A DNA stretch of 5,574 bases, from positions 1 through 5,574 of the forward strand of contig JAUZQS010000278.1 in assembly GCA_030950875.1 (NCBI GenBank), read 5' to 3'. This document shows, one piece after another, positions 1 through 4,408 of the stretch; position 1 is the first letter of the stretch, and each line of letters opens with the position of its first letter. The DNA comes from Mariprofundaceae bacterium. Its GTDB lineage: Bacteria; Pseudomonadota; Zetaproteobacteria; Mariprofundales; Mariprofundaceae. Position numbers and translations under genes: made by a program. The notes below the pieces were generated by a model, which did no database searches, was not told where the DNA came from, and saw only the letters and a program-made list of their open reading frames with translations.

Positions 1-246
1 CAAATGTAGCGATAAATGTAAATAGGGATTCATGCCATCGTTCATTTCGAAGTCACGGTCTAGGAAGTCTTCCATGTCATCAAAGAAAGAATGGTATTCA
101 GGATGCATTTTAATGACCCGTGCAATACGAACTTGCAAAGCGTTCAAAGGCAAATCTGCCTGTGCCTTTTGCCAAGCATCCCAAAATATTTGACGGTGGG
201 CACGTAGCGTTTCGCGGGATGGTTTATATTCTTCTGGCGTGTTCAT
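1..246 (-). CDS. DUF1841 family protein, 3' part cut by window edge
   Basis: The first 82 codons of a gene running off the left edge. The translation starts MNTPEEYKPSRETLR, and its core has the features I associate with DUF1841 proteins: an N-terminal helix ending in F-W-D-A-W, a central H-P-E-Y-H motif (residues 48-52) and a D-G-M-N-P-Y-L-H-L-S-L-H stretch (residues 71-81). Members are small cytosolic proteins of roughly 140-150 residues in beta- and gammaproteobacteria; no biochemical function is established. There is no signal peptide or membrane segment. The start is ATG at 246-244, preceded by an AGGG Shine-Dalgarno seven bases upstream; no other start lies nearby. A 154-base spacer separates it from the kinase gene upstream, so it probably has its own promoter. 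Family call is from remembered motif pattern; the C-terminus is not visible. Confidence 0.8.
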   Translation of the reverse strand, partial: MNTPEEYKPSRETLRAHRQIFWDAWQKAQADLPLNALQVRIARVIKMHPEYHSFFDDMEDFLDRDFEMNDGMNPYLHLSLHL

Positions 247-270
247 ATGCTTACCCTGACACCTTTTTTT

Positions 271-299
271 ACTATAGCTTATTCAGGATCATAAAATGA
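271..299 (-). promoter_or_regulatory. Weak candidate promoter for the DUF1841 gene
   Basis: On the minus strand TATAGT (276-271) matches the sigma-70 -10 consensus at five of six bases. It would start transcription roughly 17-20 bases before the AGGG ribosome site of the DUF1841 gene. The hexamer 17 bases upstream (299-294, TCATTT) is a poor -35, so the promoter would need an activator or be weak. It is offered because this is the only sizeable spacer before that gene. Inference only. Confidence 0.25.
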
Positions 300-310
300 T
301 TATGATTGGC
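288..310. promoter_or_regulatory. Palindromic operator-like site, Fur-box-like
   Basis: ATCATAA (288-294) and TTATGAT (300-306) form a perfect 7-base inverted repeat around a 5-base spacer. The overlapping 19 bases at 292-310 match the classical Fur box (GATAATGATTATCATTATC) at 14 of 19 positions, including an unbroken core ATGATTAT. The site overlaps the -35 region of the candidate promoter for the DUF1841 gene, as a repressor site would. In AT-rich DNA a match of this quality can arise by chance, and another dimeric regulator could fit equally well. Confidence 0.3.
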
Positions 311-368
311 TGTCATTGTAAAGCGTATCGTGTTTTTAGTCTAGGTTATGTGCAAAACAATGTTAGAG

Positions 369-393
369 AGCTATGAAGGCTATTAAAATAGCT
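369..393 (-). other. Small hairpin after the kinase gene, possible weak terminator
   Basis: Just after the histidine kinase stop codon the transcript can form AGCTAT (393-388) with ATAGCT (374-369), loop 13. Alternatively it can form a tighter GCTAT/ATAGC stem at 392-379 with a 4-base loop. Both stems are short and AU-rich, and no U-tract follows, so this is not a normal intrinsic terminator. It may be a 3'-end stabilising structure or chance. Confidence 0.2.
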
Positions 394-400
394 AAGAGAT

Positions 401-1702
401 TTAGGATTGAGGTAATGTAATGTGAACCTGTAAGCCTTCGAGTGTTGGAGATTTCTCAAGTTTGAGACTGCCTCCATAGGTAGTCACTATTTCATTAACA
501 ATGGCTAGACCCAAACCGTGCCCAGGCATGGATTCATCGGCTCGAATACCACGATTTAATAAATATTTATATTTGTCTGGGCTCACGCCTGCACCATCAT
601 CTTCTACCGTAATCGTAAGTTTCTTATTCGTAACTTCTACTTGGCAATGCACCTTTGAATCAGCCCACTTACAAGCATTTTCTAATAAATTCCCAAAAAC
701 CTCCATCATATCTTCGCGATCGCCCTCAATTTTCAGTGTTTTAGGTGTTGTTAGTGTTATTATTTTATCGGGGAACAATTTTTTAAATACATTCAGTAAT
801 TCATGCAGATCATCATATGGTTTGAGCCAATGGCTGCCAGGTGACTGACCTGCGGTTCGAGCCCGAGCAAGCTCACGGGTAATACGCTGTTCAATTTGTT
901 GCAGTTGATTTTGAAGTTGTATGTTATCCGTCGTATTTTTTTGCCGTTCGACAATTTGTTGAATGACTGACAGCGGAGTTTTTAATGCATGTGCCAAATC
1001 TCCCAAGGCATGTCTGGAGCGCTCCAAACGTTTGTTCATCAATGTTATCAGATGATTTATTTCTTCCACCAAAGGCATGATTTCTTTGGGTGAAGGTGTT
1101 GTTATTTGTTGGATTTCCCCTCGTTCTAGTTGCCCAAGTTGTTGGCGAATCCGTAGCAGTGGTCTTAATCCATATCGAATAATCCAGCTTTGTAAAATAA
1201 GCAGGGTTAATACAGTCATTGCAGCAAGCATTAACAAACTATCTTGAAAAGCATTGGTCATAGCATCTAGGTGTGAAATATCTTCGGCTATGCGGATGGT
1301 TACTGGCTGGTTATGTATCTTGAAGTTTTGTGAAAGGATCAGCAGACGTTGATCTTGTGGACCTGTGACATTGCGAACCAAGGGTGCATTTGTCGGGGTG
1401 AGTTTTTCATCCCAAAGTGATCTTGAACGAAAGGTATGACCTGCAACGGTAAGCTCATAGTAGTGCCCTGAAAAGGCTCGTGTATATATATCAGGGATAT
1501 AATTTTGGTCGAGTGTTGGTTTGGCAGGCGGTTGCCACTTTAAAGCCGCAAGCAGGGATTTTTGATCATGTTCTAGCCGTGACATGAGGTTTTGCTCGCT
1601 TAATTTTTCTATTTTTCGATCAATCATAAGTGTTTGAAATGCAAAAAATAATAGCAAGCTTCCTGCAAGGCTAAGCGTGAGGCGTTTATTCAGTGAGTAC
1701 AT
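401..1702 (-). CDS. PhoQ-like sensor histidine kinase
   Basis: A 433-residue inner-membrane sensor kinase, probably the partner of the response regulator just upstream. Visible layout: first membrane helix about 8-27, periplasmic sensor region about 28-153, second helix about 154-174, HAMP-like segment to about 227, dimerisation helix with the phospho-accepting histidine H238 in DLAHALKTPL, then a HATPase domain with N-box N338/N342 (GNLLENACKW), G1 box DDGAG at 368-372 and G2 box GHGLGLA at 394-400. All catalytic motifs are intact. The LAHALKTPL H-box and GNLLENACK N-box are typical of the PhoQ group. The sensor region has no heme motif, no paired cysteines and no obvious acidic patch, so the PhoQ signal (divalent cations) should not be assumed. 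ATG starts 3 bases after the regulator stop, with no clear Shine-Dalgarno, implying translational coupling. Confidence 0.93.
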   Translation of the reverse strand: MYSLNKRLTLSLAGSLLLFFAFQTLMIDRKIEKLSEQNLMSRLEHDQKSLLAALKWQPPAKPTLDQNYIPDIYTRAFSGHYYELTVAGHTFRSRSLWDEKLTPTNAPLVRNVTGPQDQRLLILSQNFKIHNQPVTIRIAEDISHLDAMTNAFQDSLLMLAAMTVLTLLILQSWIIRYGLRPLLRIRQQLGQLERGEIQQITTPSPKEIMPLVEEINHLITLMNKRLERSRHALGDLAHALKTPLSVIQQIVERQKNTTDNIQLQNQLQQIEQRITRELARARTAGQSPGSHWLKPYDDLHELLNVFKKLFPDKIITLTTPKTLKIEGDREDMMEVFGNLLENACKWADSKVHCQVEVTNKKLTITVEDDGAGVSPDKYKYLLNRGIRADESMPGHGLGLAIVNEIVTTYGGSLKLEKSPTLEGLQVHITLPQS

Positions 1703-1705
1703 GTG

Positions 1706-2398
1706 TTATATCATTGTTTGTAGCGCGTCAGGATTGAGGTAATAACCCTGTCCTCGACGTGTGCAGATAGCCTCTTTACCAAGCATTTTTCTTAACCTGC
1801 TGATATAAACTTCAATGACGTTGCTTTCTTTTTCATCATTATAATCATAGACGTGTTCTAGTAAGTGTGTTGTAGAAAAAATTTTTCTAGGATGTAGCAT
1901 GAGATAGCGCAGTAAACGAAATTCAATGCCAGTCAGTTCGATGTCTTGCTTTTCATCTGCTGCATCTTGCCAATGAACAGATTGCGTGGATTCATTTAGA
2001 AATAACCTGCCAATCGTGATGTTTGTGTGGCTGATACCTGCGGCGCGTCGAATCAATGCTTGTAGGCGTACGATCAACTCCTCAATGTGGAAAGGTTTTG
2101 TCAGATAGTCATCAGCACCAGCTTTGAAGCCGTCCACTTTCTCATACCATGCCCCGCGTGCGGTCAAAATAAGTACAGGTGTAGCAATATTCTTTTTGCG
2201 CCATTGGGGAAGAATATCCAGACCCGGCAAATCGGGTAGACCAAGATCAAGAATGATCACATCATAAGGCTCTGTTTCACCCATAAATGCACCATCCACC
2301 CCTTGTTGAACACTATCAACAGCAAACCCATATTTGCGTAACTGTTGGGTAAGTTCTTGGTTTAAGCTGGCATCATCTTCAATAAGAAGTAAGCGCAT
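1706..2398 (-). CDS. OmpR/PhoP-family response regulator
   Basis: A 230-residue cytosolic transcription factor. The receiver domain (1-118) has the acidic pocket E7-D8-D9, the phosphorylation site D51 in VIILDLGLPD, the switch T79 and the conserved K101 in LTKPF. The C-terminal winged-helix domain (about 128-224) ends with the recognition helix ESNVIEVYISRLRKML and the wing RRGQGYYL, as in OmpR/PhoP/QseB regulators. The length is normal for the family. The ATG overlaps the stop of the PepSY gene by one base (TAATG), with a GGAAG ribosome site inside that gene, and the kinase gene follows after 3 bases. These couplings make it very likely that H238 of that kinase phosphorylates D51. Targets are not visible; autoregulation of the upstream cytochrome operon is a reasonable inference. 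QseB- or PmrA-type identity is possible, so no symbol is given. Confidence 0.95.
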   Translation of the reverse strand: MRLLLIEDDASLNQELTQQLRKYGFAVDSVQQGVDGAFMGETEPYDVIILDLGLPDLPGLDILPQWRKKNIATPVLILTARGAWYEKVDGFKAGADDYLTKPFHIEELIVRLQALIRRAAGISHTNITIGRLFLNESTQSVHWQDAADEKQDIELTGIEFRLLRYLMLHPRKIFSTTHLLEHVYDYNDEKESNVIEVYISRLRKMLGKEAICTRRGQGYYLNPDALQTMI

Positions 2399-2715
2399 TA
2401 ATCATCTTCCGTTGTTACAATTTTACCCGTTGTTGCATCAACTTTAATCTCTTGAACAACGTGGTTGGCATTTAACATCTCAATTTCGTAAATAAATTGT
2501 GTGCCTTTATCTTCCAGCTCAACATCTAATAAAGTGCCAGGGTGGCTGGCTTCAATTTTTTTGAGAATTTGAGATAACGGCAAAATACTTTCTGTACTAC
2601 GCAGCACACGAATATGATCAATATCATCATCGGCTATGGCTAGCGGCATGGCCGCTACCACGGTGATAAACACCGTGGCAGCAAAGCAACGTAGCGGGGA
2701 GGTTAATCTTCCCAA
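2398..2715 (-). CDS. Small periplasmic PepSY-domain protein
   Basis: A 105-residue protein with a signal peptide (basic n-region with R3 and R9, hydrophobic 10-25, likely cut after AIA at residue 28). One PepSY-type domain follows at about 42-100: a helix LPLSQILKKIEASHPG, then strands with the typical YEIEML and VDATTGKIV patterns and an acidic tail. PepSY domains are thought to bind or inhibit periplasmic partners, and small ones are often encoded beside two-component systems. The start is TTG at 2715-2713; it is the only start codon between an in-frame stop and the signal peptide, with AGG nine bases upstream. The gene overlaps the end of the diheme cytochrome gene by 13 bases and the regulator by one base, so translation is probably coupled on both sides. 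Its role as a sensor accessory is inference. Confidence 0.85.
   Translation of the reverse strand: MGRLTSPLRCFAATVFITVVAAMPLAIADDDIDHIRVLRSTESILPLSQILKKIEASHPGTLLDVELEDKGTQFIYEIEMLNANHVVQEIKVDATTGKIVTTEDD
2641..2657. repeat. Perfect inverted repeat 7-3-7 in PepSY signal-peptide codons
   Basis: TAGCGGC (2641-2647) and GCCGCTA (2651-2657) are perfect inverted repeats around three bases. The arms are GC-rich in an AT-rich region. In the minus-strand transcript this forms a tight hairpin directly after the one at 2658-2678, within codons of the PepSY signal peptide. Confidence 0.7.
2658..2678. repeat. Perfect inverted repeat 8-5-8 in PepSY signal-peptide codons
   Basis: CCACGGTG (2658-2665) and CACCGTGG (2671-2678) are perfect inverted repeats around five bases, abutting the 2641-2657 repeat with no gap. 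In the transcript the hairpin begins about 37 bases after the PepSY start codon. It would be a stable structure met by ribosomes soon after initiation. Confidence 0.75.
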
Positions 2716-3284
2716 AAGCGGTAACCTGGAATACGTACACTATCTTCATCAAAAGAACCCTGTGAAGCTCCCGAATGACAGGCAAGACAGTTTGAAAATG
2801 AACGTACTTTCGCATTTCCTTCTACCATCCGAGTTGGTATTTCTCTATGTCTGTGACGGAAATATGGAGTTTTAGTAATGCGTAAAGGGGTGGTTCTACT
2901 GTCAATTGAACGCATGATACTACGACTGAAACGATTCGGCCTTTGATCAGCCGCATTATTTAGTAAATAGGTTTCAATACCTTGAGCATCTTGAGCATCC
3001 AACTCTGCATCTTCACCAAAATGATCATCCAGTGTAGTCATTATTTTTATCCATGAGCGCTTTGGCAAAAAGCCTGCTGGATAAGCAAAATGACAAGACG
3101 AACATTCATTTTTATAAGCCTTATTGTTCACAGATGAAACGCCTGCAGTTTGTTGTATGAAACCTTTCCCTTCATGCTCATTATTTTCTCCCCATTCTGA
3201 GCCATCACTCCATGCGAGTGTTGCCATGGATAGCGAAATGCAACCAAAGAGCAGTATGGTACCCCATAATCGTTTTTGTTTCAT
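2703..3284 (-). CDS. DHC-type diheme cytochrome c
   Basis: A 193-residue periplasmic electron-transfer protein. A signal peptide (K2-K5, hydrophobic 7-22, likely cleavage after AWS at residue 26) precedes two CxxCH heme sites: C61-S-S-C64-H65 and C166-L-A-C169-H170. Family-like stretches are ECSSCHFAYPAGFLPKRSW, LDDHFGEDAELD, TPLRITKTPYFRHRHREIP and the tail VRIPGY; H88, H144 and H146 are candidate distal ligands. This matches the diheme cytochrome DHC, known from Rhodobacter as the electron donor of SHP, and SHP and a cytochrome b lie directly upstream here. ATG is preceded by a strong AAGGAG at 3296-3291, six bases away. A 9-base tandem duplication gives D-A-Q-D-A-Q at 96-101. Its 3' end overlaps the PepSY gene by 13 bases. 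Confidence 0.92.
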   Translation of the reverse strand: MKQKRLWGTILLFGCISLSMATLAWSDGSEWGENNEHEGKGFIQQTAGVSSVNNKAYKNECSSCHFAYPAGFLPKRSWIKIMTTLDDHFGEDAELDAQDAQGIETYLLNNAADQRPNRFSRSIMRSIDSRTTPLRITKTPYFRHRHREIPTRMVEGNAKVRSFSNCLACHSGASQGSFDEDSVRIPGYRFWED

Positions 3285-3290
3285 GATATT

Positions 3291-3296
3291 CTCCTT
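3291..3296 (-). promoter_or_regulatory. Strong ribosome binding site of the DHC gene
   Basis: AAGGAG lies six bases before the DHC ATG, close to consensus and the best-spaced ribosome site in the window. Together with the 73-base gap and hairpin after the SHP gene, it shows that DHC is initiated independently and not by coupling. Confidence 0.75.
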
Positions 3297-3328
3297 GTTT
3301 TTAAATGATATTGTATTTTATTTAGGAT

Positions 3329-3355
3329 TTAACCCGCATCATTCATCCGGGTTAA
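3329..3355 (-). other. Intercistronic hairpin between SHP and DHC genes
   Basis: TTAACCCG (3329-3336) and CGGGTTAA (3348-3355) pair perfectly over eight bases around an 11-base loop, starting one base after the SHP stop codon. The following transcript is A/U-mixed without a U-run, so full termination is unlikely. A stabiliser of the upstream b561-SHP mRNA, an RNase processing barrier or a partial attenuator is more plausible. Confidence 0.6.
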
Positions 3356-3356
3356 C

Positions 3357-3773
3357 TTATTGAGATTGAAAAAAGAGCAGGAAGTCGCCTTTTTCTTGTG
3401 GCGTACATTGGCGGCCCCATGTCCATTTACAGTTTCGTTTGAACCATTTCTCAATATTCTTTGCATCGTGGAAACGAGATGGGTTTGTGCTTGCAGCCAT
3501 GGCTTCAATAAGTTTTCCTGTGCGAATATGACTGCCTGTTTTACGAATATCACTGGTATGACACGCTGCACAACTTACTGGCTTGCCAGTTTTTTTCTGA
3601 ATATGCTGTTCTTGCCACATGGTTTTTCCCTTATTGGCATCAAACTGACTCACCCCTTCACTGTGATATTTATCCAATAACATCGTTACAGTGTTATTGC
3701 CAGCAAAGGCGGTTTGGCTGATTGCAAAGCTGATGAAAATGATGAAGACGCTAAGTATCATAAATGATTTCAT
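3357..3773 (-). CDS. shp: Sphaeroides heme protein (SHP), DUF1924 monoheme cytochrome
   Basis: A 138-residue secreted class I-like cytochrome c. Signal peptide 1-24 ends in AFA. One heme site is seen, C68-A-A-C71-H72. The C-terminal part reads RFHDAKNIEKWFKRNC, followed after seven residues by C123-T-P-Q-E-K-G-D. It closely parallels Rhodobacter sphaeroides SHP as I remember it, where Asn88 of the RNC motif is the sixth heme ligand and the two cysteines form a disulfide. The equivalents here are N114, C115 and C123, with identical cysteine spacing. In SHP the asparagine leaves on reduction, opening the iron to O2, NO or similar ligands; the physiological substrate is unsettled. The ATG overlaps the cytochrome b561 stop (ATGA), with AAGGAG at 3790-3785. 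DHC, its known electron donor, is next. Confidence 0.93.
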   Translation of the reverse strand: MKSFMILSVFIIFISFAISQTAFAGNNTVTMLLDKYHSEGVSQFDANKGKTMWQEQHIQKKTGKPVSCAACHTSDIRKTGSHIRTGKLIEAMAASTNPSRFHDAKNIEKWFKRNCKWTWGRQCTPQEKGDFLLFFQSQ

Positions 3774-4348
3774 GTATTTATATTCTCCTTTATTGTTTTC
3801 TTGCCTGTAAACATAGATTTTATAAGGTTTGAGCGTTGTAAGATGCTTTCGACAGCGATGCCTAGAAGATGAATAAATACAAGTATTTGTAGCACTTCAA
3901 AACACCGGTGATGTGTTGATTGGATGAATACTTCTGTGTTGTAACTTGTTTGTAAGCCATAGAAAGGTCCGACATTCATTTGCAAAGCGATGAGCGATAA
4001 ACCAGAAATCACCAAAATAAACAGGCTTGCGAGTAAGGCATAAATCATCAGACTGCCTATGGGTGTATGACCGATATCATATCTGGCTTTGAGTTTTATT
4101 AAACCCAATAAATGTTCTTTTATCGTTGCAAATGATGGTGTGAAAGATGAAAACTTAGCATGCTTTTCACCTAAGAAACCCCAAATAAGGCGATATAGTA
4201 GAAGTCCGGCAATGACAGTGCCTGCAAGAATGTGTACGCGAATATGTTGCCCAATCGCCCACCATGATATGAAAAATGATGTTGCTAAAAGCCAGTGAAA
4301 TAAGCGAAGGGATAAACTCCAAACTTCTTTTTCATTTTTTGTGTCCAT
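3770..4348 (-). CDS. Cytochrome b561-family membrane protein
   Basis: A 192-residue inner-membrane diheme cytochrome b of the b561/Ni-Fe-hydrogenase cytochrome b type. Four membrane helices are visible at about 15-33, 38-58, 99-121 and 148-170. Candidate heme ligands are H18 (LRLFHWL), H39 (VHILAG), H146/H147 and H160 (FIHLLG), in the usual positions on helices 1, 2 and 4. The family moves electrons between quinol and periplasmic partners. With SHP and DHC directly downstream, this protein most likely reduces DHC, completing a quinol to b561 to DHC to SHP chain (inference from the known Rhodobacter gene association). ATG at 4348 has AAGG seven bases upstream. The stop overlaps the SHP start by four bases. 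It follows the ABC-F gene by 60 bases with no clear promoter or terminator between. Confidence 0.9.
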   Translation of the reverse strand: MDTKNEKEVWSLSLRLFHWLLATSFFISWWAIGQHIRVHILAGTVIAGLLLYRLIWGFLGEKHAKFSSFTPSFATIKEHLLGLIKLKARYDIGHTPIGSLMIYALLASLFILVISGLSLIALQMNVGPFYGLQTSYNTEVFIQSTHHRCFEVLQILVFIHLLGIAVESILQRSNLIKSMFTGKKTIKENINT

Positions 4349-4408
4349 CGGCGAACCTTATGATGCAAACCTGAAATGAAGCTGAAGGCATGGTGGCTGT
4401 GTTAAGGT
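4349..4408 (-). promoter_or_regulatory. Leader of the cytochrome operon, with inverted repeat over the RBS
   Basis: This 60-base gap separates the ABC-F stop from the b561 start. I see no good -35/-10 pair and no intrinsic terminator, so read-through from the ABC-F gene or an activator-dependent promoter are both possible. AACCTTA (4354-4360) and TAAGGTT (4403-4409) are perfect 7-base inverted repeats. On the transcript the copy nearer the start codon contains the AAGG ribosome site. Confidence 0.35.

Noticed and set aside
501..848. Plus-strand open frame of 115 codons opposite the kinase gene
   Set aside because: It lies entirely antisense to the well-conserved HATPase region, has no family resemblance and no clear ribosome site. 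The same applies to the other plus-strand frames at 2636-2875, 3124-3363, 3360-3680, 4089-4298, 4875-5207 and 5343-5555.
2627..2815. Minus-strand 62-codon frame across the DHC/PepSY junction
   Set aside because: It overlaps two genes with clear family identity in other frames, and its translation shows no domain or secretion signal.
3285..3356. Internal promoter before the DHC gene
   Set aside because: TAAAAT- and TACAAT-like -10 hexamers are present, but no -35-like sequence stands 16-18 bases upstream of either; AT-rich spacer composition explains them.
3329..3571. Minus-strand 80-codon frame overlapping the SHP gene
   Set aside because: It is out of frame with SHP, whose heme and Asn-Cys motifs are unambiguous; likewise the frame at 5119-5322 within the ABC-F gene.
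4351..4372. Direct repeat AGGTTCGC / AGGTTTGC before the b561 gene, as an OmpR-type operator
   Set aside because: The copies are 14 bases apart rather than the 10-11 expected for tandem OmpR/PhoP half-sites, and one copy overlaps the ribosome site.
4332..4391. Possible 19-residue leader peptide overlapping the b561 start
   Set aside because: An ATG at 4391 opens a short frame ending inside the b561 gene, but it has no ribosome site and no run of regulatory codons. A chance frame is the simpler explanation.
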